A stretch of 15,000 nt of DNA from JBFGJY01 sp041576975 (GCA_041576975.1 JBFGJY010000062.1:1-15000); one strand, 5' to 3'. Shown: positions 1 to 8,382, counted from the first letter of the stretch. The notes: a model not told the origin generated them from the letters alone. A program made the numbers and translations.

Positions 1-385
1 AAAATACCTGACTAAATTACTCGGATATATATTGTTAAATAACCTAGTAAATTAGTCAAGTATGCAAAAGAGATATCAAGCAGCATGCCAGGGAAGTTAT
101 GTCTAGCGTAATCTGTTAAACCTTGAGATGAAGAAGTTGCTCCGCTGGTTAACGATCTTCGAGTACGCGAGTTAATTGACAGGGATGTTTGCTTGCAAAA
201 CGCTATCCCTCAACGCTAATTCAACATTTTCAATTTTGCATAAATGCTAATAAGAAAAGTTAATAATATCCATTTTATTACTTTATAAATTGGTCTCAGT
301 GAGTTTAAAAACTTAACCCAATAAAAAATGTCATATAGAAACAATAGATAAAACGTTATTACTTTTTATTAATTTAGTAATTGTA
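1..385. other. Intergenic stretch with no convincing gene
   Basis: No long frame is seen here. Bases 127-219 stay open on the plus strand for about 30 codons before a TAA, but a TGA sits directly upstream (124-126) and no start is evident. The minus strand is also open for about 65 codons between roughly 14 and 209 without a persuasive start. Local G+C at 120-215 is higher than in the flanks, so this may be the worn end of a former gene. The only clear structure is the hairpin at 181-210. Confidence 0.4.
181..210. repeat. 30-base inverted repeat (hairpin)
   Basis: AGGGAT (181-186) pairs with ATCCCT (205-210). An inner arm GTTTGC (187-192) can pair with GCAAAAC (195-201) if one A is bulged. 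No T-run follows on either side, so it is not a standard intrinsic terminator. It could be an RNA structural element or part of a degraded gene. Confidence 0.4.
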
Positions 386-523
386 ATGAAACATATATTA
401 ACCATCGAGCATTTTTGGCATGACCTGGTACAGTTTACGAAGGATTATTGGTTCGAAGTTGCAATGTTTTGTATTTTTGCAGCAATAGTTCTTTGGCTTG
501 GCATTCGATTGTTTAGCTTTTAA
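386..523 (+). CDS. Possible single-helix small membrane protein (45 aa)
   Basis: An ATG at 386 opens a 45-codon frame ending at TAA 521-523. The peptide has an amphipathic, aromatic-rich start (His, Trp and Phe around residues 9-23). It then has one hydrophobic helix at about residues 24-45, with a single Arg near the C-terminus. This layout is typical of small bacterial inner-membrane peptides, but I recognise no family. No clear Shine-Dalgarno sequence precedes the ATG, and the frame stands alone in an AT-rich gap, which weakens the call. It could be a chance frame. Confidence 0.35.
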   Translation: MKHILTIEHFWHDLVQFTKDYWFEVAMFCIFAAIVLWLGIRLFSF

Positions 524-876
524 ATAAGCAGGTATTTCGAACTAAAAAATCTGACACAGTGTATGCTGTAAGATAGTGCATATATTATATTATAAGGGTT
601 AAACTTTGACGAAGTTATGTATTGTATTGAAAGTGAAGTGCTGGGAGAAAACTGACATTAATGTTCTAAAATGTAATCATATCTAAGTCTCTGCAAAAGT
701 CATTATATATACTACTTGATTGAGATATAGTTAATATAAAGGTGTTGTCCTCAAATCAGTTTATATTTGTAAAAGCTATATATCGTTGATTTTTAGTTAT
801 AGCTATTAATAAAAGTATAAACTGTTAATTTTGAAAAATAGAGTCAATCAGTCCTATCTCATGAAATTATTCATAA
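524..876. other. AT-rich intergenic stretch
   Basis: Only very short frames are present, and no RNA gene is recognised. It lies downstream of the minus-strand universal stress gene. AT-only inverted repeats occur near 862-880, but there is no GC-rich stem with a T-tract that would make a confident terminator. Confidence 0.5.
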
Positions 877-1716
877 TTAATGTGAAATAAGTAATGGGAT
901 AGTAGAATGTTTCAATAAATGTTTTGAAGTGCCTCCAAATACAAATTCTTGAAATCTTGAATGTCCATACACACCCATTACAATTAAGTCTGCTCTATGA
1001 CTTTTTGCGGAAGTTAAAATTTCTTCTGCGATTTTTGATTTTGTTCTCTTAATAGTTTCGATTTTTATGTTTACACTATGGTGTGAGAGATAGTTTTTTA
1101 AGCTTTGGCCTGAAATAAAAAGGTGTCTATCTGAATACTCCTCTTCAGGAACCATGACTACATGAACATCATTTGCATGTTTAAGCAGAGGTATAGAATC
1201 ATGTACAGCACGAGCGGCTTGTGGGCTCTCGTTCCAAGCGACAACAATATTATTTAATAGGGAAAATTTCTTTTTTTTATTTGGTAATATTATAAGAGCT
1301 TTTCCGATATGGGTTGATAAATAATCGGGGATTCTTGTTTTTGCACTTGATATATGTTCAGCAAATAATTGTGGTGCAATTGCTAAATCAGAAAAACGTG
1401 AATAGCTAATAAAAGTATGGATGTCTATTTCTTCATCATCAATCCATTCATAAGCAATCCCAAATTTTTTCGCCTTAGAAATAAATAAATGTTTAGCACG
1501 TTTTATTACTTCGCTAGTGTGTTCAAGTTGCTCTTCTATCGGTACAGATAGTACAGTGGTGCCATGATATCTACTTGCATGAATTTGTGGTGAAGGAGGT
1601 ATAAATACAGCTGTTACAATCGCATCATAAATAGCCGCTAGTTCAAACGCGGTATCCATACGACTTTCTGTCGTTCTGCCCGCATCACATAAAATGAGTA
1701 CATCTTTAATATCCAC
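877..1716 (-). CDS. Tandem universal stress protein (UspA family)
   Basis: This 279-residue protein has two consecutive Usp domains, about residues 1-148 and 155-279. It is probably a cytoplasmic nucleotide-binding stress protein. The second domain is the better conserved. It ends with the G-2x-G-9x-G loop (GVYG at 248-251, then GGT at 261-263) that binds ATP in Usp proteins. The GG-T form of this loop is the version seen in many two-domain proteobacterial Usps. The first domain has lost an obvious G-x-x-G loop and is probably structural. The start codon is GTG (1714-1716); only a weak TAGG lies upstream. It is on the same strand as putA but 242 bases beyond its stop, so co-transcription is uncertain. 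Which stress it answers cannot be read from the sequence. Confidence 0.88.
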   Translation of the reverse strand: MDIKDVLILCDAGRTTESRMDTAFELAAIYDAIVTAVFIPPSPQIHASRYHGTTVLSVPIEEQLEHTSEVIKRAKHLFISKAKKFGIAYEWIDDEEIDIHTFISYSRFSDLAIAPQLFAEHISSAKTRIPDYLSTHIGKALIILPNKKKKFSLLNNIVVAWNESPQAARAVHDSIPLLKHANDVHVVMVPEEEYSDRHLFISGQSLKNYLSHHSVNIKIETIKRTKSKIAEEILTSAKSHRADLIVMGVYGHSRFQEFVFGGTSKHLLKHSTIPLLISH

Positions 1717-1958
1717 TCTGATGTAGCCTATTTAAAAAATTATTGAGATTTGTTTTATATCTAGAAATGTCATAAATTTCTATGTGTAAATAAAATAGCT
1801 TGGAAACCATTAAAAAAACTTATAGATGTACACGTAAAATAAGAGTTATAAATCTATTTATTATGAAAAATAAATTATATTTAATTTTATTTTTAACTGA
1901 ATGTGCTACACAACTGCACCGAGCTATACATAACCGCATCAAGACCATTAATAATTAT

Positions 1959-4900
1959 TTAAGCGCCCATGCAGTAAAGCGTTGCATTACCGCCTATTGC
2001 AGTTGTATTTGTTGTGATCGTGCGTTCAGTACTAATCAGGAATAATTTATCTGCGTTTGCCAATGGGCCACCAGTGGCCTGATTATCCAGATCTGCGATT
2101 AATGGTATAAGTGGGCCTTCCTGATTAGCGAGAAGTTTTTCTATTTCTGCTAAGTATGTTTCAGTAGTAAAGCAAATATAACCAGAAATTCTGGAATCAG
2201 AAAATATATTAGACATTAATGCTTGGTTTTTCACAGGCAAATAAAATAAACACGTTGCATTAAGTTTTGAATGAATTAAAAAATAAGTTAAAAATGAACT
2301 AGTAAATAAAGTGTTTTTACTTGCGATAATAAGTAAAGGATTTCCGATTGCAATTGTTGCAGCTAATGCGCTGGCGAAACCAAGTAAAAAAGGGCTTGTA
2401 TCACAATAGAACACAAAAACACCGCGATTATGTAAGCGCAATTCATTTCGCTCACCTGTTGGTCCAAATTCAAATATAATCTGTTTACAATTGTTAAGCA
2501 CATAATTTTTGTATTCACTAATTATAGAGATCGCTTGATCTAGTTCCTTGTAGATGATGTTTTCATCTATGCTGAATTCTGAAGAATATAAATCAATAAT
2601 TTGATTTCGGTACCTATCTAATTTTTCGCAGGTATGTTGTAAATATTCAACACGCTTTTCATTTTTCATACTATCAAATTTATTGAGATTATTTTTGGCC
2701 AAATATATCGCTTTATTAATATGTTCTGTATTTGAAAATTTTACGCTTGCTTTAATGTTAATCTGTTTTAAGTTTAGCGATATATTTTCAATTTCGTTTG
2801 ATAGACCAGCATCAATTGAAGGTTCAATTGAATACTCTTTTTTTGCAAATAAGCCATTTTGGATTTGTTTGCTGTCAAAATTAGAATGTGAAATTCTCAA
2901 ATCAGTTCGACATTCGTGCGTAAATTTATATAGATAATGTGGACCGCCGGCTTTAGGTCCGGTGCCAGACATTCTTTCACCGCCGAATGGCTGTATACCA
3001 ACTGTAGCCCCTATCATATTTCGGTTGATGTAAATGTTTCCAGCGCGAATTATTTCGCTGGTTGCTTTTGTAAATGAATTGATCCGACTATGTGCGCCAA
3101 AAGTGAGTCCGTAGCCCGAACTATTAATTGCATGAAGCACATCATCAATTGCAAACGCTGCGTATCTAATAACATGCAATATAGGTCCAAATGCCTCTTT
3201 TTTAATTTGCTGGATCGATTCAATCTCATATGCACAGGGCGCAAAGAAGTAGCCTTCTTTTAATGAAGATAGAGTTTTGGATTTATAGATCAGCTGTCCA
3301 AGCTTAGATATTTCTTGTTCATATTTTTCCAGATCTCGTTTTGCATTTTGATCAATAATTGGTCCAATATCTGAGACAATATATCTTGGGTCGCCCATTT
3401 CAAGCTCTGACATCGCGCCTTTTAAAAGGCGTAAAAATTCTTCGGTAATCTCTTCTTGTACATATACGACTCGAAGAGCAGAACATCTTTGGCCGGCACT
3501 ATCAAAAGCAGATTGAATAACATCTATTACTGCTTGTTCGAGCAGAGCACTTGAATCAATGACCATTGCATTGATTCCGCCTGTCTCTGCAATAAAAGGC
3601 TTGCAGCAGCGATGATCATTATTTAATGCTTTACGAATGTCGCGCGCCGCTGCGGTGCTGCCAGTGAATACTGCACCTGCTATTCTGTGATCGTTCACAA
3701 TAGCCGCACCAACTTTTCCATCACCTATGATTAGATGTAGTACTTCAGTGGGAATTCCTGCTTGGTGCAGTAACTGAACGGCCTTAATAGTAATTAATGG
3801 GGTTTGTTCAGCAGGTTTGGCAACTACAGTATTACCCGCAACCAATGCAGCAACAATTTGTCCTAAAAAAATTGCCAGTGGAAAATTCCAAGGGCTAATG
3901 CAGGCAAATACTCCACAGCCAATGTACTCTACTTTAATCGTAGATCCTGCAATCAAGCAGGAATTGTTAAAAAGTCTGTCTGCCTGATCCGCATAATAAC
4001 GACAGTAATCTACCGCCTCTCGGATTTCTGCTACAGCATTAGCAATTGTTTTTCCAGCTTCTAATATACAGAGGGTAATCAGCTCATCGGCATGAGATTC
4101 TAATAATTCTGCAGCTTTAATTAGACAGTCTGCTCGATAGATAGGTGTGGTGGTATGCCAAGTTGAGTAAGCTTGCTGTGCATGTTGGATTGCTAAATCT
4201 ATATCTTCTTTAGTGGCCCAGACAACAGAGCCAATTTTGATATTTTTGTTAGCAGGAGCATAGACGTCAATTTCTTTTCCTTGTCGCATTTCGCCATTGA
4301 TTATCGATGTGGCACGCCATTTATGATGAGAATTTTCTTCTAATTGTTGTTTAAGTCTTAATAGTGTTTCCTCATGGGTTAAATCTAAACCCCTAGAGTT
4401 TTTTCTATGAGGTTGATAAAGATTGAGCGGTAAAGAAATTTTGGCATTTGAGACTGAGGGTTGCTGGTTTAGAGTTTGAATTGGGTCCGCAGCAACCTGT
4501 TGGATTGGTATCGATGGATCTAAGATTTGATTTACAAAGGAACTATTGGCGCCATTTTCTAAAAGGCGTCGAACCAAGTAAGGAAGTAATTCTTTGTATT
4601 TACCACAGGGTGCATACACTCTACAGGGAAGGCAAAACTCTTTGGAAGTAACGATGAATGAATATAATTGTTCACCCATCCCATATAAACGTTGAAATTC
4701 AAATTCGCGATAATTACCTGCAAAATTTAATAAAGCAGAAATAGTATGCGCATTATGAGTTGCAAACATAGGATAGAAAACATCTGTATGATTTAAAATT
4801 TTTTTTGCGCACGCAAGATAGGAGATATCTGTTGATTCCTTGCGTGTGAACACTGGGTAATTTTCTAGACCCAACAATTGTGCACGTTTAATTTCAGAAT

Positions 4901-5972
4901 CCCAGTAAGCACCCTTTACAAGTCGTAACATCAGTCGTCGGTCTGTAATCATTGCAAGTTCGACAAGCCAATCAATAATAGAAAAAGCGCGCTTCTGATA
5001 TGCCTGAACAGCAATGCCTAAGCCATTCCAATTTTGTAAACAAGATTCATGACATAAGGATTTAAACAAATCGAGTTGTAAATCTAATCGATCCACTTCT
5101 TCAGCATCAATAACAAAGCTAATGTTTGCTCGTTTTGCTTCTTGTGCCAATTTTTTTAGGCGAGGATAAAGGCGATCAAATACTGATTCGTATTTGGCAA
5201 ATTCGTAGCGAGGATGTAATGCAGATAGCTTAATCGATACACCTGGTCCGATCACTGGATCATTCTTTTCAGATTTTTTTAAATATTTGATTGCATGCAT
5301 ATACTTTTCAAAGTATTTGTATGCGTCTTTGCTTGTGATCGCTACTTCTCCCAGCATGTCAAATGAATATCTATAAGTTCGATTATTACATTCTCTACTT
5401 TTTTCAACTGCATCTTGAATTTCGCTACCAATAATAAAGTGGTTACTAATTATTTTTATTGCTTGCTGAACTGCTTGACGTATGACAGGTTTACTACCTT
5501 TGGACAAAATTTTACTCAACGCATAATGTAGTTCGCTGTTTTCACTATTTCTTACATGAAGTATTTTTCCTGTTAATAAAAAGGCCCATGTTGATGCATT
5601 AACAAACAACGAGTTACTACGTCCAACATGTTTCTCCCAATTAGCTGACGTTAATTTATCTTGAATTAATGCGTCACCTGTTTTGGTATCAGGAATTCGC
5701 AGAATAGATTCCGCGATACACATGATAGTTATTCCCTCATTAGTTGAGAGGTCGTATTCCTTTAAGAAAGCATCTAACATTCCTACATGAGGTAGCTTTC
5801 TAACCTTGGTTACTAAATCTATCGCAACCTTTTTAATACTTTCTTGGGCTGAATCTTTTAGGTCAATGTACCTTATTAACAGCGGAATATAGTTATCTTC
5901 ATTGACTAAATGAGCATTGAATATTGCTTGTCTAAGTCGGTCTCTTTTAGGAAGCCGGTAGGAGAAAATCAT
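1959..5972 (-). CDS. putA: Bifunctional proline dehydrogenase / L-glutamate gamma-semialdehyde dehydrogenase PutA
   Basis: This flavoprotein oxidises proline to P5C, then oxidises glutamate semialdehyde to glutamate with NAD+. The 1337 residues show an N-terminal helical arm and then the PRODH barrel (about 200-485). The barrel carries VIDAEE (287-292), RLVKGAYWD (350-358), RLYGMGE (428-434) and the proline-binding pair Arg468-Arg469 before LENGANSSF. The aldehyde dehydrogenase domain (about 555-1020) has SPWNFP (693-698), Glu796 in ETGG and catalytic Cys830 in GQRC. A C-terminal ALDH-like extension (about 1060-1337) ends in the typical TTNTTAIGGNATL stretch. There is no N-terminal ribbon-helix-helix domain, so it should not act as its own repressor; this fits the type B PutA layout. 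An in-frame stop shortly upstream of the ATG rules out a longer start. No Shine-Dalgarno sequence is visible. It is divergent from rocD, which supplies the same intermediate. Confidence 0.96.
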   Translation of the reverse strand: MIFSYRLPKRDRLRQAIFNAHLVNEDNYIPLLIRYIDLKDSAQESIKKVAIDLVTKVRKLPHVGMLDAFLKEYDLSTNEGITIMCIAESILRIPDTKTGDALIQDKLTSANWEKHVGRSNSLFVNASTWAFLLTGKILHVRNSENSELHYALSKILSKGSKPVIRQAVQQAIKIISNHFIIGSEIQDAVEKSRECNNRTYRYSFDMLGEVAITSKDAYKYFEKYMHAIKYLKKSEKNDPVIGPGVSIKLSALHPRYEFAKYESVFDRLYPRLKKLAQEAKRANISFVIDAEEVDRLDLQLDLFKSLCHESCLQNWNGLGIAVQAYQKRAFSIIDWLVELAMITDRRLMLRLVKGAYWDSEIKRAQLLGLENYPVFTRKESTDISYLACAKKILNHTDVFYPMFATHNAHTISALLNFAGNYREFEFQRLYGMGEQLYSFIVTSKEFCLPCRVYAPCGKYKELLPYLVRRLLENGANSSFVNQILDPSIPIQQVAADPIQTLNQQPSVSNAKISLPLNLYQPHRKNSRGLDLTHEETLLRLKQQLEENSHHKWRATSIINGEMRQGKEIDVYAPANKNIKIGSVVWATKEDIDLAIQHAQQAYSTWHTTTPIYRADCLIKAAELLESHADELITLCILEAGKTIANAVAEIREAVDYCRYYADQADRLFNNSCLIAGSTIKVEYIGCGVFACISPWNFPLAIFLGQIVAALVAGNTVVAKPAEQTPLITIKAVQLLHQAGIPTEVLHLIIGDGKVGAAIVNDHRIAGAVFTGSTAAARDIRKALNNDHRCCKPFIAETGGINAMVIDSSALLEQAVIDVIQSAFDSAGQRCSALRVVYVQEEITEEFLRLLKGAMSELEMGDPRYIVSDIGPIIDQNAKRDLEKYEQEISKLGQLIYKSKTLSSLKEGYFFAPCAYEIESIQQIKKEAFGPILHVIRYAAFAIDDVLHAINSSGYGLTFGAHSRINSFTKATSEIIRAGNIYINRNMIGATVGIQPFGGERMSGTGPKAGGPHYLYKFTHECRTDLRISHSNFDSKQIQNGLFAKKEYSIEPSIDAGLSNEIENISLNLKQINIKASVKFSNTEHINKAIYLAKNNLNKFDSMKNEKRVEYLQHTCEKLDRYRNQIIDLYSSEFSIDENIIYKELDQAISIISEYKNYVLNNCKQIIFEFGPTGERNELRLHNRGVFVFYCDTSPFLLGFASALAATIAIGNPLLIIASKNTLFTSSFLTYFLIHSKLNATCLFYLPVKNQALMSNIFSDSRISGYICFTTETYLAEIEKLLANQEGPLIPLIADLDNQATGGPLANADKLFLISTERTITTNTTAIGGNATLYCMGA

Positions 5973-6288
5973 GGTTATATTTGTAGCTTATGTTGGTTGC
6001 AAAATTTAATGCCTTTGTAAAACAAGTTTATCCAATGTACGTTTTTTGAAGCCTTACTTTCTCTAAAACAGATCAAGAACTATTTAATTATATAATCCCT
6101 CTTATAAATTATTTTTTTAGTTGTTCTTGTCTATTTTTATATTCAGCAACACTCCAGTTCACTGAGGTTGTTGTTCGTCTGGATAAATATATCTCATATG
6201 CCAATCCGTATATTTGAATCAAATCAATTAGTTTAGAGTCTAAGTGCTATAGCTTTAATCTGCTTACTCTTCGTAAAAAGACTTATTT
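5973..6288. promoter_or_regulatory. Divergent intergenic region between putA and the rocD unit
   Basis: These 316 bases must hold the promoters for putA (leftward) and for the arginase remnant and rocD (rightward). I see no clear sigma-70 pair for the rightward unit. A leftward TTGCAA and TATAAC with 17-base spacing lies so close to the putA ATG that transcription would start inside the gene, so I do not call it. Part of the region is occupied by the small minus-strand frame at 6109-6246. Confidence 0.35.
6109..6246 (-). pseudogene. Short coding remnant or small protein (45 codons)
   Basis: The minus strand is open for 45 codons from 6246 to a TAA at 6109-6111. The translation has a protein-like composition: a helix with KLIDLIQIYGLAYEIYL, then SRRTTTSVNWSVAEYK and a charged tail. 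A TAG precedes it at 6247-6249. No ATG is available; the only early alternative is a TTG at 6220-6222 without a ribosome site. I read it as the surviving end of a small gene whose front has decayed, or as a TTG-started small protein. I do not recognise the family. It lies inside the putA-rocD promoter region, so it may also be chance. Confidence 0.35.
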
Positions 6289-6513
6289 ATGGTTGCAAGG
6301 TCACACCACATTTTTGTTGAAACAAGGGCTAAACAAAGGACCCATGCGCTTGCTACTGACTATGTTAATTTAATTGGGCTTGCCTGTGGCATAGACGCTA
6401 CCAACCCAGATTGCGCATATGGTCCCGAAGCGTTAAATCCAGAGTTAAATCATTATCAAATAACGGCAAAAATTGCCATTGAAATATTTATTGAGGGCTT
6501 AGTTAAGGTTTAA
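6289..6513 (+). pseudogene. Arginase-family remnant with internal deletion
   Basis: The 74-codon frame resembles the two ends of an arginase-family protein joined in frame. Residues about 25-48 (VNLIGLACGIDA, then CAYGPEAL) match the first beta strand and the G-C-x-x-GP-x-AL loop at the arginase N-terminus. Residues about 50-74 (NPELNHYQITAKIAIEIF) match the last loop and helix at the arginase C-terminus. The roughly 230 residues between them, including both manganese-binding Asp/His motifs, are absent, so it cannot be a working arginase. The junction at GPEAL/NPELN carries a repeated GTTAAATC-like stretch, which could have mediated the deletion. Its stop lies 3 bases before rocD and it contains rocD's ribosome site, so translation of the stub may have been kept for coupling. 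The assignment rests on remembered family motifs. Confidence 0.6.
6505..6508 (+). promoter_or_regulatory. rocD ribosome binding site inside the arginase remnant
   Basis: AAGG lies 8 bases before the rocD ATG, within the last codons of the upstream 74-codon frame. This supports the ATG at 6517 as the rocD start and points to translational coupling. Confidence 0.55.
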
Positions 6514-6516
6514 CAA

Positions 6517-7746
6517 ATGAGTATTACTGAAAATTTTATGAAGTTAGAAGATAAGTATTGTGCTCACAACTATGATCCATTTCCAATTGTTATTGATCAT
6601 GGTGAGGGAGTGTATCTTTGGGATGTGGAAGGAAAAAAATATCTTGACATGATGAGTGCCTACTCTGCAGTCAGTCATGGTCACAAGCATCCGCGATTAC
6701 TAAGTGCCCTTAAACAGCAAGCCTCAAAGCTTGCAGTTATTTCGCGTGTATACCATAACAACTGTTTACCAAAATTTATACAACGTGCATGTGAACTAAC
6801 GCAGATGGACATTGGATTGCCAATGAACACTGGTGCAGAAGCAGTAGAAACTGCATTAAAGGCTGCGCGCAAATGGGGTTACAAGGCAAAAGGGATTCCT
6901 GAAAACCGTGCAGAAATAATCGTGTGTGAAAATAATTTTCATGGTCGAACCATCACAATAGTCGGCTTTTCGTCAGAAGAACAGTATCGAAAAGGCTTTG
7001 GGCCATTTCCAAAAGGCTTTGTAAAAATCCCATTTGGAGATAGTGCTGCACTAAGAACCGCAATTAATAAGAACACTGCAGCGTTTTTAGTTGAACCGAT
7101 TCAGGGAGAGGGGGGTATCATTGTTCCTGTTGAAGGATACTTGTCCGAGTGCGCAGAAATTTGTAAGCAAGAAAATGTGCTTATGATGTGTGATGAAATT
7201 CAAACAGGTCTTGGACGCACGGGGAAAATGTTGGCAAGTTGGCATGACGGAGTAAGTCCTGATGGAGTCATGCTAGGTAAAGCCTTGGGTGGCGGACTTT
7301 TACCAGTATCAATGTTTTTAGCAAGAAAAGAGGTCATGGATGTTTACTCACCTGGTGATCATGGTAGTACATTCGGAGGTAACCCCTTGGCAGCTGCAGT
7401 AGGCCTTGAAGCGCTCAATGTTATAGTTGAGGAACGATTAATGGAGCGTGCTGCGGAATTAGGCCAGTATCTGTTAACTAATCTCAGACAGCTGGAAAGC
7501 CCTATTATAAAGTCTGTCCGCGGTAAAGGCTTGCTTACGGGCGTAGAAATTGATACCCGTTATTTTTCTGGTCGAGAGTTTTGTAATGCGCTAATTGCAA
7601 AGGGTGTTTTAAGTAAGGAGACGCACGAAACTGTTATTCGTTTAGCACCACCCTTAATCATAAGCAAAGAGCAAATAGATTTTGCTTTAGTAGCTATTCG
7701 TGAAACACTGAAAGAGTTTGAGTTTCATTATCGAAAATCTGCTTGA
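6517..7746 (+). CDS. rocD: Ornithine aminotransferase (ornithine--oxo-acid transaminase)
   Basis: This cytoplasmic PLP enzyme, class III aminotransferase fold, moves the delta-amino group of ornithine to 2-oxoglutarate, giving glutamate semialdehyde and glutamate. The 409 residues match the usual length. Visible motifs are NTGAEAVETALKAARKWGY (104-122), FHGRT (141-145), VEPIQGEGG (192-200), CDEIQTGLGRTGKM (225-238; Asp226 binds the PLP nitrogen), GKALGGG with the Schiff-base Lys255, and STFGGNPLA (284-292). The GLGRTGKM and HGSTFGGNP context fits OAT better than acetylornithine or GABA aminotransferases. It sits 3 bases after the arginase remnant and is divergent from putA, whose aldehyde dehydrogenase domain can consume its product. 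With arginase lost, ornithine must come from elsewhere. Confidence 0.93.
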   Translation: MSITENFMKLEDKYCAHNYDPFPIVIDHGEGVYLWDVEGKKYLDMMSAYSAVSHGHKHPRLLSALKQQASKLAVISRVYHNNCLPKFIQRACELTQMDIGLPMNTGAEAVETALKAARKWGYKAKGIPENRAEIIVCENNFHGRTITIVGFSSEEQYRKGFGPFPKGFVKIPFGDSAALRTAINKNTAAFLVEPIQGEGGIIVPVEGYLSECAEICKQENVLMMCDEIQTGLGRTGKMLASWHDGVSPDGVMLGKALGGGLLPVSMFLARKEVMDVYSPGDHGSTFGGNPLAAAVGLEALNVIVEERLMERAAELGQYLLTNLRQLESPIIKSVRGKGLLTGVEIDTRYFSGREFCNALIAKGVLSKETHETVIRLAPPLIISKEQIDFALVAIRETLKEFEFHYRKSA

Positions 7747-7796
7747 TTAAAGATGATAGACTGCGACTGAATTTCGAATTACTTCTATCAATTATA

Positions 7797-7812
7797 GGCC
7801 CAAGGAAGGGCC
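7797..7812. terminator. Possible hairpin between convergent genes
   Basis: GGCCC (7797-7801) and GGGCC (7808-7812) form a 5-bp GC stem with a 6-base loop, 50 bases after the rocD stop and before the end of the convergent small gene. No T-run follows on either strand, so termination is uncertain. Confidence 0.3.
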
Positions 7813-7900
7813 ATAAGCTAATGCTAGAGTTGTGGTTCGGTCATCTGCAGGCTAACACAAGTGCAACGATTAAATGAAGTTTACTCTTCGCGTAGTTTTA

Positions 7901-8200
7901 CTAACTTAGATAAACCGTTTCGGCTTTCCGTTTATCATCATTTCTATTCTGTCTAATTTGTTTAAATTTTCTCGCAAGTAATTTCCATTTACTTTCCTCA
8001 AGCATCGCATCAACTTTTGAACGGCCGGCTTTATATCCAGCTTCCATGGCTTGGCCTTTTGTTTTGAAATTAGGTCGAACAGTAAAGCACTGAGTTTTTT
8101 TACCATTATCGATGCAAAATGTGGCATAGAAGTCCCTTGGACTTTTTTCATGTACTGTTGGTACTACATGTCGATTTTTGTAGAAAGAAGCTTGTAACAT
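7901..8200 (-). CDS. Small hypothetical protein (99 aa), basic C-terminus
   Basis: The 99-residue protein has no signal peptide or membrane helix. A central part (about 25-66) alternates short beta-like stretches (FYATFCIDNG, TQCFTVRPNF) with a helix (GQAMEAGYKAGRSKVDAML). The last 30 residues are rich in Lys and Arg (KWKLLARKFKQIRQNR), which could suggest nucleic-acid binding; that is only inference. The ATG at 8198-8200 has no clear ribosome site. A different frame over the same bases gives an 81-codon alternative, but its composition is less protein-like. It is convergent with rocD and stands alone. I do not recognise the family. Confidence 0.55.
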   Translation of the reverse strand: MLQASFYKNRHVVPTVHEKSPRDFYATFCIDNGKKTQCFTVRPNFKTKGQAMEAGYKAGRSKVDAMLEESKWKLLARKFKQIRQNRNDDKRKAETVYLS

Positions 8201-8286
8201 CAGATCTATTATTATTGCTTATATGGTTGATTAGCAATGTTATTATATGATGCATAAATCCTATCTAATTATTTGGGGCAAATAAA

Positions 8287-8382
8287 GTGATAACTGAAGA
8301 TCCTAAAGAAATATAAACGCTAGATGGCTTAGATAAGGGTATCTTAGAGAGAAGAGGTTGGCGTTTTGTTACTTATCACTAA
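8287..8382 (+). pseudogene. Possible remnant of a small gene with an internal stop
   Basis: Starting at GTG 8287 the frame reads ITEDPKEI, then a TAA, then TLDGLDKGILERRGWRFVTYH and a final TAA. Apart from the first stop the composition is plausible for a protein. A G-run lies 8 bases before the GTG. I do not recognise it; it may be chance. Confidence 0.2.

Noticed and set aside
550..570. ACAG-N6-CTGT inverted repeat as a regulator site
   Set aside because: The half-sites are in the opposite order to a LexA box and no gene start lies at a useful distance.
1800..2045. 81-codon plus-strand frame
   Set aside because: Its second half overlaps the end of putA on the other strand. It starts with TTG without a ribosome site and its Cys-rich end is the complement of conserved PutA residues.
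2683..4651. Plus- and minus-strand frames inside putA (2683-2937, 3050-3244, 4448-4651)
   Set aside because: All lie within PutA's conserved coding sequence and are shadows of it.
5973..6003. TTGCAA and TATAAC with 17-base spacing as a putA promoter
   Set aside because: The -10 box would end 2 bases before the ATG, placing the transcript start inside the gene.
7797..7812. Strong intrinsic terminator
   Set aside because: The stem is only 5 bp and no T-tract follows on either strand, so it is listed only as a possible hairpin.
7906..8151. 81-codon minus-strand frame overlapping the 99-residue protein
   Set aside because: It is a different frame over the same bases with less protein-like composition. 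Only one can be the main product and the 99-residue frame looks better.
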